From the NCBI GenBank assembly GCA_037389465.1, contig JAZARR010000187.1, positions 186,001 to 250,000 of the forward strand: a stretch of DNA of 64,000 nt, in the 5' to 3' direction. Origin of the DNA: Baylisascaris procyonis. Its lineage: Eukaryota > Nematoda > Chromadorea > Rhabditida > Ascarididae. The number at the start of each line of letters is the position of its first letter. Positions within the stretch are counted from its first letter, which is position 1. The notes under the pieces were generated by a model. The model was given only the letters and a program-made list of their open reading frames with translations, did not search any database and was not told where the DNA came from. Shown here in pieces: positions 1 to 13,345 of the stretch. A program made the position numbers and the translations under genes.

Positions 1-79
1 ATTTGCCTATGTCCACCTCTTCTTTTTGCCTACGTCCACTCCACATGAACAGTTTTAAAAACATGTGGGCAATTCTTAC

Positions 80-946
80 AGTCTACGATGCCTCGATTAG
101 GTGGTTTTATTTTGCTTGAAAGCTTCCCCAATGGTTGTAACAGATATACCCAACTAATATCTGAAGTAAAGGGAGGGGCAGAAGGCTCCGATATATGCAC
201 CGCTCCATCGCCTTGCCTTCTAATCGGGAAATAATGGCGGAAATGTTTTTGAGGATCCTAAAAACAGAAGACAAAATTTTGCGGCATAAATATTTCTGAG
301 GAAATTTTGGCAAATTTGTAAGTATGAAGCACACTGCATAAATCTAAAAGGGTGAAAATGAGGGAATAAGAAACCAAACATCGCTGAAATGATGTGTTCC
401 AGGAAGTACAACTGGGCTGCTATCTTTCGAATCTTCATTTGGCAAGGATGAATGATGATCAATGGACAAAGCGGATGAATCAGGACCACCCAATTTGAGA
501 TGAATGGACCCGCTTGTACGCCTGCGTGCAATCATACAGATGCGCCAAGAGCAGGACCTAGATACATGGAAGATGGTTGTTGCCAGTTGCATTGATGGAG
601 AGAAATGATCGATGAAACTACATCTGCCGAAAGGACGCGAAAGAAAAAGTGGCAAAATGGCGTAAAGATGATGCGGAGTACATACAATTATGAAATAATT
701 CTAAAAGCACTAACCACATGTGTCGGACATTTGAAGGAAGTAACTTCACGCTCCACCACAATACGTTGAACTAGGAATAAACGGATGACAGCGCAGAGCA
801 CGAATAATGCAGCAGCAGCAACAATAAGTATGAAGCGATGACGAAGTCGAATCATACCCTCGCAAGCTGATCGTCTCACGTCATCGATGACCACCCGGGT
901 AACTAACGTCGGATTAATAGTACCATAGGCTAACGGGAGGTCAATC
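80..946 (-). CDS. Partial gene: single-pass membrane protein, probably type II (two exons, runs off left edge)
   Basis: Two minus-strand exons fit one reading frame: 946-715 (acceptor TTTTTTGACAG, donor GTG|GTTAGT) and 257-80 (acceptor CTGTTTTTAG, donor ACT|GTAAGA). The first ends and the second begins in phase 0. Exon 946-715 holds a candidate start ATG at 855-853, followed by a short basic tail (MIRLRHRF) and about 20 hydrophobic residues (ILIVAAAALFVLCAVIRLFL), then a polar stem with one Cys. This is the look of a Golgi type II enzyme or another signal-anchored protein. The frame is also open upstream of that ATG for 30 codons to the acceptor, so earlier exons may exist. Exon 257-80 encodes a soluble Pro/Ser-rich stretch (HISEPSAPPFTSDISWVYLL) and splices on past the window edge. 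I recognise no family. The exon calls are reasonable; the topology and any enzyme role are inference. Confidence 0.5.
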
Positions 947-1948
947 CTGTCAAAAAATCATTCTAAATTTACACTGAAAAACCAAAGCAGATAGCATGAC
1001 CTCTTTTGATGAATTGCCATTTATTGCGCATCGATATGCAAACATAAACACATCCCCCCACCCTCCTATCGCTTCATCAATGCGGATGACACTATAAAAT
1101 CACCGATTAATTTCAACTTAAAATGCCCATTTTGCTGCAATCGTGTTTCTCTAGTAAAGCATAAGCTTTAAGAAGCATTTAAAATATACACTGAACACGC
1201 TTTTTAAGTCAATAAAATATATCGCGGATCGTATAAGCCAAATAATGAACATTGACCAAAACTTTGTAAGCTTTTCAGAGAGTTTCAGCAACGATGAGAA
1301 TATGGAAAGAGTTAAGACTGCTTAAAGAATTTAGGAGGAACAACGATGCATAAGAATTCACTTATGTAAAACAGTATTCCATCTCCTTGAATAAAGGAAA
1401 ACACAATGGAAAAAAAGGGCGAGAAGGAGGATAACGAATCGAATATCCGAGGCAATTTACATTTAATTTACATTTTTTTTGAACAAAAATTTGTTGACAA
1501 ACTTACTAACAACATCGCTATATGCATCAACCCACATCTTCAGTTCTAAGAAAAAGTTGAAGAAAGAAAAGAAAAACAGGCAAAAAGCAAATCTCCTAAA
1601 ACAGGTTGTTTCCCGTGGAGCAGAAAATCGAATTCTACGCGCCTTCGTTTCAACTTCTGTTCCGTTCGAGAATCCCTCAAAAGGTTGTATTTTTTTTGCC
1701 TTTGCATATCTGAGTACCTTATTCGTTTACCTCATAACTTAAAATAATTAACTCTGAAACAGTAAACGCACTAATACAACACCTACATACAATTAAGCCT
1801 TTCTGACGTCAACATTTTTATAAGAGGGGGCACGTTCACATTGGTTCGAGAGTTCGAGAGCTAAATGCAACAACAATGAAAAATGACTTTCTGATGGGAT
1901 GAGGTGAATAGTCACAAAACCATTTTATGGAATTAATTGTGGAATTAT

Positions 1949-2057
1949 GGAACTTAAATGGGGGCTATTATGGGATTAGGGAACTTAAATGGGGGCTATT
2001 ATGGGATTAGGGAACTTAAATGGGGGCTATTATGGAATTGTGGAACTTAAATGAGGG
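1949..2057. repeat. 31-bp tandem repeat, about 3.5 copies
   Basis: The unit begins ggaacttaaatgggggctat and recurs with exact 31-bp spacing at 1949, 1980, 2011 and 2042. The first two spacings are near-identical copies; the last copy diverges (atgagggcgt). It lies in noncoding DNA. Confidence 0.9.
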
Positions 2058-2145
2058 CGTCTAGGTTTACTCTATCCAAATATGAGCGTTGCGAAATAAA
2101 AACCCATGCGACAGGAACAAATTCTTAAAAAACATTTTCAAAATT

Positions 2146-2382
2146 TCAACTGTGGTGATATTCCGATCCTCTACGTAAATGATCAAATATTCCGTCTAAG
2201 ACCGTTGTATTCAAGTTCCAGCACCATTTAGCAACTAAATGATGGTGTGCGAACACCGAACGATAGAAGTCGACCTTTTCCACCTCTATCGTTCGAAGTT
2301 CGCAACAGTCGAATATTTTGAATTCCTCCACATGAATGAGGGTATCCATAGCTATTCGACCTCTCTTTGGAAAGTGAGGCAA
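2146..2382 (-). other. Coding-like open frame, unassigned (contains a hairpin)
   Basis: A 78-codon minus-strand frame has a balanced, protein-like composition (MDTLIHVEEFKIFDCCELRT near the start, a His/Trp-containing middle, ending RRGSEYHHS) and is not low complexity, unlike most ORFs here. It could be an exon (possible acceptor CTTTCCAAAG just before codon 7) or a degraded mobile-element fragment. I recognise no family. An inverted repeat (2257-2270 against 2282-2295) lies inside it. Confidence 0.25.
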
Positions 2383-5300
2383 CGGTTAGTAAACCTTTAA
2401 TTTGGTGATATAAGAAAAAGAGCTATAAAGGGTTGCAAAAAGCAGCAAAGAAAAAATATACGTAGAATAAAGCACGAAGACGTCCGACCAACACTGTATA
2501 TGGAATAAGAAAATTCCACGAGCTCAACTTTTTTAACCACGAATGTTTTTTGGGAATAGCGAAAGTTAAAAGCAGAGAAAAGGGAATAAAAAAGATCTCG
2601 TCCTGATCATACAAGGCACCGTTTGAGGCAAACTACCTGTCTATAGTGTCTACGCCTATAGTGCTCCTAGAATATTTACAGAATGCTTAGTATGTGGCTC
2701 ATTCGGCGAATTTTTTAGGACCATGCACTTTCCCGTCCATCGAACTTTCCTTCACGGGCAACTTAAAGCTTAAGGCTCGATGGAATTTTCAAAAAAGATG
2801 AGCAATATTCAAGTCTCCGAAACGTTATGCCCTTAATTTCTACCCGCTTGTATGTTTTTCATAAACGAAGGATTGTCTAACAACGTTTAAGGTATCACAT
2901 TGTTTAAACCTTGTACAATTACTCTCATTTCTGCCTTATTATCTCATATTCCAAGTGTTCATCATTACTTACATCGTTGAGATTGTTCTCTTACACCTTC
3001 TTTCTGTGTCTACCCTCTCGGATTTCATTCTGCAATCTATCTATAACCTATTTGTTGTATACCTATTTCTTCTTTTCGTTTATCTTGGCCCTCCGGGATC
3101 CTATATTCATCCTTTTTTATATACTATCTAATGCAAGTTTTCCCCTTATGAATATCAAATACAACAATAAATAAAAGTATATATATGTATACGATGTGAG
3201 CCATAGTGGATACTAAACATGGTTCTGATCCAACAAGATTAATTACTGCGCATAGATCTTAATCGCTCTTTCTTATAGCAAACTGTAAACTCGGTAAAAA
3301 TAAAACCCCGACGATAAGTACTACGTTCATAGTAAGTGCTCCAAACATTACAGCCATCCAACCCACTCGGTGGTAAACTCCACCCAACTAAGCATCAACT
3401 ATCAACTACACTGAACTATTCGTGGTCTTTTTCGGTGTTTTGTCGGGCTGTCAGCAGCATTACAGTGTTCGAACTCAACCGCGAAAGCTTTGAGTTGTAA
3501 AATGTGTGTACACCGAATATCAAAACTATTTATAACGATGATGATCACCTTCGAACACTACAAGTACCGACCGTCTGTAATCACCTTGCAACGTTCTTTA
3601 CCGTTTCTTGTGACAGCAATCTTCCACTTCAGCGACTACCGCCTAATTTGACACCCGTTGGGCGATAGTGTCTAGGGTAAAAAAACGTAACCACGGTAAA
3701 GATAAGCAACTGCCCAAACTACCGACCGCTTAGAATTTTCAAGCTGTCCTTTTGTCCCAATTCTGTTACGGAACGAGATCTACACTGTACAGATGAAATA
3801 AGTAACATTAATGACTCAAGGCTCAAGTATGGCTCAAGTATAAGGTTAAATTGATGCCAAAGCTGCCTTCTGCATTAGAGAAATAAGAAAAAGAAAATAA
3901 GTCACATATTGCTAAACAAAGTGACATTTCAGACGAGGAGTCATCTTTAGTCGCTACTATGTTACCATAAAAATGCCCCACTTTTGTGAGTCGACATTCC
4001 AATTTATGAAACTTCATTAATTTAAGTTTTATCCATTTCCCTCAATCCTGCAGAATAGGACGGGAAGGAAAAGATTTTCCAAAAGAAATAAAAAATGCAC
4101 ACAGTCGAAAAAAAGAGATCACTAGATTTGCGGAATGGAGGGAAACCAGGATTAATTTCGTAATTTATAACAATGAAACGGGTTAGCCTTACTGCAAAGC
4201 CTTCTTGAGACCGATTAGTACTTAATCAGAGCAATACATAGTAAAAGAATGGTCGAATACACCGTGCATAATGCCCGAAAATGACTGCAACATGCCATAA
4301 AATGATATACACAATGAAGCGATATAAAATTTATTATTTGAAGGAGAACATATATTAGGGCAGTTGACAAAGGAACATAAAGGAAATTGAAGAAATGGAT
4401 ACGAAGGAATCATATCAAGAGTCACTTGTGCTGTGAATCCTTCAAGAGATCATCATTCAAAAAAGGGGCGAGTGGTAACAATCCAGAAGGTCACCGTTTT
4501 ACTAGAGGGACTGCTGCTACAGAGCTCGATGCTGGATTCCGTGGAAGCGATGCATCCGACGAATATGTATTGCAATGTGGACACATCCATGTCACTTGAG
4601 CACATCCACTCGATTGTTTACACCTATAATTTAATAATGCCAATAATATTTGCAACACTCAGGTAATCGTATCATTAGGTTCGAAGGGATGAGATGGTCT
4701 AATCGGAACAATTCAAAATATATGCATCCATCTCTAATGTAATCTCAACCAAAAACATTGGGATGATGGAATTTGAAGGACACAGCATATACCACAATGG
4801 AATGTCTATTTTCTAAATTTTACTATTTCTAAATTCGATGCATTCAATATTTACTACATGAATTATTTAAACACAAATGCGGAAATTGAACGCGAAAGAA
4901 AAGATTTTTCCAGTAATATCAACTCTGCTATCGTCTGTATGGGGCGGAAAAATGCACTTCTTGCTTCACGAATACAATCCACAAGTATATGCCCACTTAC
5001 AAATATGATCCGTTCCGAAAAAGGTCACTTATTAATCATTTTTGTTTAAAAGCGCACAAATATACTTCGGTGACGTTGTTCACTAAGTGCGAAATAAAGC
5101 CCATCGGAGACCTACAATGCATGTAACTTGCTAGATGCTGTTGATAAACATGCATGCGCCTATGCACACAGGCAGGCGGACAGACCGAGAGATAGACAGA
5201 CTGTGACCGTTATGGCTTCGTGCTACAAGATCTAGGTAGTTTTTGCCGTCAAAAATTTATCTGATTAAATGCCATACCGCCACCGGTAAAAAAATTTAGG

Positions 5301-6338
5301 ATTATTTCTATCTCGACTCCAGCAAACAAAAACAACATGAAAATTTAGACGTCTGCAGTAAAAGTGCCGATGCGTAATCCGCATCGACACTGTGCAGAGT
5401 GCGTCGGCAACATATTCCACACGCGACTTTATATTTCAGGAGTCTAAAGTGACGTTAAAAATGTGAGGAAAGCATCTGTAGCATGTACAGCGACACTCTT
5501 CCCATCGCTGGTGGTAGTCGAATTTTGGATGCATCCCCCCCGCTCACCCCGAAATGGTCACTGTGAGATACCGACCCCTAAAATTTATACAAACGTATTG
5601 AAGCTTTCTTATGCTCTTGTACTATATCCCTCAAAATTCCTTGAATTCTAGTTTGTAGTAATTGGTTTGAAGCGGATCCCTGCCTCCTTTCCCATGTTTC
5701 GAATCTGGCCAGGCTATTGCTCCCTTCGTCCGTGTTACCGATACTTTAATGCTTTTGATAACTGTCATGCAAACTTTCGCAGTATCACTTAAAAATTAAC
5801 CTCCACTCTTGTAAAATTTCCTACAACATTCCCAGAAATTTACTAAATCGAACAAATTTTAAACATCAAAGTGTTGCATGCAAAAAGAAAATTAAGAAAT
5901 CGAGTGGACATGATCAGTTGAATTTTTTAAAATATTCTGTTACGTTTCTAAGACTTCAAACGTCTAATTCAAATCGCTCACTATGTGAGATGAAAGGGAT
6001 GAAATGATTCAAAATTCCCATTAAATCTTGCAGAATACTTTGGAATTTTTGAGTGCGACGACGTTTAGAAGTGAAGAAGAGACTTGCAACTCGAAGCGTA
6101 CAAACTTGATTCCCAGTAAACCGTGATCTGACTAATCTGCCATTTACTCAGAGTCCAACTGTATCCCCTGCACAGCTTCAAGATCGCACAAATATTTTTT
6201 ACTTTTCATGACGTCCTCCTACTCAGTGGGCTTTTAATCGAGAAAGGCTTGTATATAAGAAGGATGAGCTATACCAAATAAATATGCAAAAAAGCCTAGA
6301 GTTTCTCAGCATTCAGTGAGGGTCAGGTCAGCACCCTC

Positions 6339-9300
6339 TCAAATGGTAGGACACCATCGAGGATCTCCAGTGCTGGCCGTCTCAGCCGTCAAGACTAGGG
6401 GAGCTAAGGGTACGGCAATTTGTTCTTCGCAATTCCTGATCAATACACCGTTGTTGCTAAGACACGAGAGGTTCGGGGCGAAACAATTTGCTTTTAATGT
6501 AGAGAATCAAACAAACCTTAGACATGTATGCGGTTTCTGTCCTGGGTTCTTTAGCAGTGCGCTCAGGCGATCCATCATTGCGGCCCGTGCCCTCGTCGAC
6601 AAGCACTCATCTGCAACGAGACAAATTGTTTACTTACCATAGACACAAGACATATTGAGGCATGCGCTGTTCTATGCACAACCTGCTCTATTTCGTCGAC
6701 TCTTGTACCATGATGTAAAGTGTTTTCCTAGAGCCATTCTAAATGTTTTGAAGTAGGGAAAAGGTGAATACATAAGACCATTGAAATCCAGTGTCACAAA
6801 TGAAGAAACAGCAAAAAACAAGGTCATCCCCGTACCAGATTTGTACAGTTCCCGCGTCAGATTATAAATCAGGTGTGCGCTGGATTTCTAACTCCAAAAT
6901 CCTAAAATTTCGAGAGATTTCAGAGGCTCCATTTCAGTTTTGTACTCTACGTGTGTTTGCATGCGCTTGCGCGCGATTTTGCATACGTGCATGCACACAT
7001 ACGTGTATTACGTTTCCTGAGTGAGCGGACATATATGTGTTCAGATACTTTTTGCACTATTAGGTAACTCGCAAACAGCGGAAGAAGAGGAATGCCCACA
7101 GGATGTTGTCAAATCAGAACTGAAGATTGTTCGGTCTCTTACAGTGACGGCAAACATGAAGAATTCGATAACCACACAAAATGTGTTCAAACGGTATCAA
7201 GCAAATAGAAGGCACCATTACAAGGTGATTTTTAACAGAAACATAAATAACGGGAAGAATTGATTTTCATGGAAAAACAATCCGAGAAAGCGTTTCAAAC
7301 GAACGAGAATAGTTGAAAAGATGATATCAAAAATTTGAGCCAGCCAATATCTAAATATTCCTTTCACTCAAACTATTGCAAGAGAACGAGGAGAAGAGCA
7401 CTTCTACCTGGCCATTAACCTGGCCAATTTAGGATGAAAACGTGAAGCAACGTGCATCCTTTCTCCTCATTTTTCAATTAAAGTCCATTCCGTTTATATC
7501 TGTTATCAGCATTTACTCCACATTCCTCACTCCTCAAAGCACAAATGCCCACCACCAATTAAACATGCCCATCACTTGAACAAATAAAATTAACGCATTA
7601 CCTTGATTCCAGAATTCTAGCGCTTCTCTGGATTCCTAATCCCGAAATCAACGGTTCATACTAATCGTTTAGGTTTCGATTTTTCCAACCTCTTTCAATA
7701 GCCTCAATTATACATGAATCAGACCACAAGTATACGCCAGTGAAATGCCAAACAGGTGGCTTATCGTAATACTCAAATATCATCCCATAACTGCAAAAGT
7801 GGAAACATTTGCCTCTCAATCTTCTAGAGAATACTTATATTGGGAACTTATTTTACGTAGAAAGGAGATTTCCAGCATTCGAAATGATACAACCGAATCG
7901 ACGATTACAAAGGACATACATGTTTGTTGGAATGTCATTTCAATGAGGTGTTCCGGCCGATGAATCATCTGAAGACACGGGTCAAGCAGATCGTGAAGAA
8001 AGCATCGATCGAGTAGGGAAAGCCTCACAAATACCGAAAGCTGCAAAAACAACGATATAACATCGGCTCGAAGATGTTGAATGCAAATATGTGTAAACGA
8101 CAAAGCAATAAAAAGGTTAAATCGACGATTAAGAGCCCTATACTGAAGAACTTTTACATTTTTTCTGATTGCAGATATCGGCTATCTTACAAAGAATATC
8201 ATAGTCAGCTATGAGTGGGTGCATGACTGAGCTTCACCAATTTTTGTGCTGAAGAAGAGGGAAAAAAGGGGGGACAAGCAGATACATGACCGTCGTAATG
8301 CCGTGAACTTCCTGTCAACTCGGAGGTGACCTTCACGTCAGATTTTGCCCGATCTGACAACAACACCTGAACGTCTCCAATATAACGCAGTGTGCTAATA
8401 ATAACATAAATTACGGTAAAGGACGTCGAAATGAGGATTACCGATGCCAAACAACAGTTAAATAAAAAATCGATGAGGGAACCTGTGTATGAGGAGCCAG
8501 TAGCAATAAAGCGCATTTCCTTAGCAGCCCAGGTGATTCCATTTTGCAGGCAGCCATCAGAACAGGACCGATATTCGCCTCTGTAATGTACACGGAAATC
8601 ACTTTCGAGAAACAGGTAGTCAAAAATAAGTCACTCCTTCCTCTATTTTTCTAGTTAGAAGGAGGGTTCATGAGTAATGAAGATGCTGAATCATCATAGG
8701 CCCGCTAAGAAACTAGTGGAAAAAAAGAACTACTTGTGGTTTCATTTAACTGTCGTAGTTCTAAGCGGTAGCCACTACTAATATTGAGCTCTTTTCATAA
8801 GATTTCGCTCTTTACACTAAATTATTGATGATTTTATTACAATTTCAAATATAACGAGAAATTTTCCAAAAAAAGGCAAAACGATGAATCAAGAAATGCA
8901 TCATCTCATAGAACGTTAGCTACAATCTCATTTCGCTAATGCCCGCTCCACTTAGAATGGAATGCACTGTCACTGCAATAAATCAATTTATCAAGTCATT
9001 CATCATCTCGTTATGCGATCTTCCATATGTCTCCATATTCACTGACTATTCATCCACTTATAAAATAAAATAAAGATTTCATCGATAATTAGATCATTTT
9101 GAAGAACTATAGTTGATCATTGAACAATTTTTTGTTTTTCTATAACAACCTGTTGAGAGCGGTTTGGAATGAACAACACACTTATTACCTGAAAGTGGTG
9201 CTTATCTAATACCAGCCCTTGTTACCCAACTCCATATCCTCACCTATAAATCAACCTATATGTATAAATATGATAGTAGTAGAAAGCCCAAAGTCGAACG

Positions 9301-10838
9301 ATTGCATAAGATGCCGACTCACAACGTAAACTCTTCTTCATACATCCTGATAAACCGAATATTTCTGAAATGATCCCCATCCCCCCCCCCCCCCACAGAC
9401 TGCTATGTGCCTACGAAATGCTTGCACTGTAACATGCTCACTCACACACCCCATCGTAAGTCTTACCTAAGCGAAAAGTTTCATCCGAATCTTTACAAAG
9501 CAAGCATGTTCACGTTAAAAAAAGGCCCATTTTCGAGAGTTGTGCTATTGAGTAATCTTCCCGGGTTCATATTTTCTTACTCACTTTCTGATGGATTATC
9601 TCCAACCAGCTATTCGCTAGAGTTCCTCTTATTGAAATTTTTATAAATCACCAAAGCAAAATTCTCTGAAACTGACCTTTATGAATTGATCTGACGTTAT
9701 TTCACGATCATAACAACTGCCTCCGCCCTTATTTACCTGGATACTCCTTATCAAATTTCATCCCGATTACTCCCTCTAATTATGGAGAAAGCAACAACAA
9801 AAATAAACGACATAGAAAACTCACAAAGAAAAGTCAATGTCAGGATATATCATAAAAGCATGTATGAAGGGAGCATGAAAACGGATCAAACAAAAGCAAA
9901 CCCAACCTGTTATCCTTAGCTGAGGCGGATATATGGCCATTAAAAATGCCTTCAGTTCCTCATGCGTGCATGAACAGAACATCTCTTCGGTTGTAGATGT
10001 GGTCGATACCCGCTCCTATAAATTGTCCAAATTAGGATGGATGATTCCCAAAAATTACCCCCATGACTTGCGCCCCAAAGGTTACCCACCGTAATTTGCG
10101 CCCCAAAAGTTACCCACCATAATTTGCGCCCTAAAAGTTACCCACCATAATTTGCGTCCCAAAAGTTACCCACCATAATTTGCGCCCCAAAAGTTATCCA
10201 CCATAATTTGCGCCCCAAAAGTTACCCACCATAATTTGCGCCCTAAAAGTTACCCACCATAATTTGCGCCCCAAAAGTTACCCACCATAGTTTGCGCCCC
10301 AAAAGCTACCTGCCATAATTTGCGCCCCAAAAGTTACCCACCATAATTTGGGCCCCAAAAGTTACACACCATAATTTGCGCAGTCAATTATCGAACTGCA
10401 ATGAAGGAGAAAAAATTTCCCATCATTCGTATAAACGAATTAATGAAAGAATGCATTTGTTTGATATTAAGTTGTTGAGCAATCGTTGAGAAAAGAAAAA
10501 TGAGTGCTCCTAATTATTCATCTCAAGAATTGCACTTCGATATTTTAATATCAACAAAAATCTATCATCAAATATAAATGAGACCTTCATTTATTACTGA
10601 ATGACGTAAACAAATGCTTTCTAAATCTATCATGAACTCTATGCCATTGAAGTTAATGAGATACAGCGCTGATACAAGCGAACTAAGACATTTGCGCCTT
10701 CTATAATCAGTACCTTAGATATTAACATATTGGCACAGCTAAAATTCTTTATTATTCAAAATGTTTTTGAAGCCAGCAAACTTGACGGCCATCTACAAAT
10801 TTGAAGACGATCATAGAAATTTCCCTAATCAAGCAGTG

Positions 10839-10896
<58 letters not shown>

Positions 10897-11065
10897 TTGC
10901 GCCCCAAAAGTTACCCACCATAATTTGCGCCCTAAAAGTTACCCACCATAATTTGCGCCCCAAAAGTTACCCACCATAGTTTGCGCCCCAAAAGCTACCT
11001 GCCATAATTTGCGCCCCCATCATGAACTCTATGCCTATAATTAGGAGCACTCATTTTTCTTTTCT

Positions 11066-11159
<94 letters not shown>

Positions 11160-11188
11160 ATAATTAGGAGCACTCATTTTTCTTTTCT

Positions 11189-11244
<56 letters not shown>

Positions 11245-13258
11245 TTGGGATTTGTATCATTGGAAACCAACAAAGAATCAAAATCTTATTCGACTCTTCA
11301 AAAGTAACACTCTTCATTTCTCACAAATGAAAACATTCAGAGGCATAGTGAAATTTTTCTTTTGGAAGGCGAAAGGAAGATGTACATTTCACTGTAAATG
11401 AAATTCACGACTTTCTAAACGTTATTATAAACTCCGTTATTGCCAAAAGATAATTAACCATTTTTATCTAATACAAATGCATTAAAAAATCTAAACTTTT
11501 AAGCAAAGAAATTCATAGTATGCAATGAAACTTGAACAAAAAAATGCAACACCAAACAAGATTCACTTCTTAGGTCCCTTTTACCTGAAACAATGCTGCC
11601 GAAATTGTTAAATTATGCTCGAACATTAAAACGTTGCCAAATTACCCCTATTCTTTGAGTATCTCATACTATAATTGGAGCTGAAAACGATTATTTAAGA
11701 AATCTGATCCTATCGTACGTTTTCTTTAAAATGTTTATGACCTGAAAATGCAACTGCTATGTCTCCTTCCTCAACAAAAATATTTTCCATCTATCCCTGT
11801 ATGTCTCCTTCATAGCAAACTATTTCATTTAGATTTTTTACCACTCATCAATATTATGCTACGTACATAACAGCATTAAAAAACTATACCAGCTTCATCG
11901 ATATGATTTTCGATTGGAGTCTTTCAGTACTAGACAAATGTTTTGAATTCAAGAATGTCGAATATTATGCACTCAAAAAAGGTGATACTTCATTCTCAAC
12001 GTTGTTTCTCATTTATCTCAATATATTCTTCCCTTCACCTTCGTTGATGCTTAACTAAGACAATAATTAAAAAATATTCCCCCGTCATCACTCATATTCG
12101 GCGCATTTGTGTTTTATTTATGCGCATTTTGCTGGCGAAACGAAATTCAAAAGATATAAGCCACTTTAGCTGAAATTCGAATGTCGAATTTGAAGATAAA
12201 AATGCTACCTGGAAAACGTTCGACCAAGCGGCAATATAATACGGATTCACGTAATATACACGTCCTGTCTTTGCCCTAATCATCGCAAAATTCAGGTCGG
12301 TTGATCGATGGAAGTGCTCCAGATCGATTGGTTGCTCCAACATTTCCTGCAAAAGATTCTCATCGATACCAATAAATGCAAAATGACGATAGAAAAACTA
12401 GATTCTCTAATTCTGCTTTATTCCTCTCTCTATGACTAACGAGTCATTAAACTACAACATAGACCTCCCTTCCCAGTCCCATTCCACTTCTACAGATGTG
12501 ATATTCGAGCAGCGGTAAAGGCAAGACACTGATAGAAATGCCTATATCTCCAAGTAAAGCCATGCTATTTACAAGGACAACGCTAACATTCTTAGCATTT
12601 TTATACATGAAAAGAAATATAGTGTGAGGGAACAGGAATTATTATAGCTGGAAAGTTATTCGGTTTGCAACTACTCTCACTCGCCCAATCGAAAGCTTCG
12701 GATTGTTTCGTCTATCTTACTTAAGTGCTTCGAGTAATTTACTCAACTCATTTCCAGAGGTTTCACTTGTTAATTTTTATCTTAACCATAACGCTTTTTT
12801 TCTTAGAATCAACAACTGGACCACCTTTTATTCGCCTTCTAAAAACTTAGACTCACTTGGCTCACCTTACCGATATGAATTTCTTGAAATACCTTCTCAC
12901 TTTATGCTATTATATTTTTTCTCGATCACACTATTATGTTTCCATCTAAATACACTTAGACAGTGTATAAGTTTTCATGCTTAAGACAAACATGACATGA
13001 TATTCTAATGCACTTTTGAGCACGAATATAAAAAACTTTTTTGATCCGTAAAATGCAACTATTATACCACGATGGCTTTAGCATTAACCGAATCCATCTT
13101 CTATTCCCTGAATTATCACCTCATTCAATGATAAATTTTGCAAAGGTATAAGCTTACTAGACCAGCCTTATGCTAATACAACTTACCTTCGTAGATGTTC
13201 ACGTTTCTTTTCGTTTCATCATAATATGGCCAAAATCTAAACATATATTATGTACACA

Positions 13259-13345
<87 letters not shown>

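Larger units (their letters stand above)
947..6338. other. Upstream intron or intergenic DNA between two minus-strand genes
   Basis: No exon chain could be built here. The stretch holds a 31-bp tandem repeat near 1949-2057, a coding-like minus-strand frame at 2146-2382, and patches near 4387-4599 that are open in several frames on both strands without a convincing splice context. The rest is AT-rich and stop-rich. Part of it may be the 5' region of the membrane-protein gene at the left edge and part the 3' flank of the double-BTB gene, whose stop codon is at 6341-6339. Confidence 0.5.

Noticed and set aside
480..557. 26-codon minus-strand exon with stop (VLLLAHLYDCTQAYKRVHSS)
   Set aside because: It fits phase 0 after exon 946-715, but exon 257-80 has a better acceptor, longer frame and a strong donor; the 480-557 version would be only a minor alternative end.
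4387..4666. Overlapping plus- and minus-strand ORFs, one of which could end the double-BTB gene
   Set aside because: The final exon at 6456-6339 fits the same phase through a 60-bp intron with a better acceptor, so this distant exon is not needed.
6316..6642. 108-codon plus-strand ORF
   Set aside because: It lies opposite the last two exons of the double-BTB gene, whose splice phases and similarity explain the open frame.
8205..8516. 103-codon minus-strand ORF that looks like a membrane-protein C-terminus
   Set aside because: The same DNA in another frame encodes double-BTB exon 8580-8483, which joins in phase on both sides; the hydrophobic reading is a shadow plus intron.
10761..11330. Plus-strand ORFs of 72 and 102 codons
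   Set aside because: They are Ile-Tyr runs read through (TA)n arrays and the 28-bp minisatellite, with no exon context.
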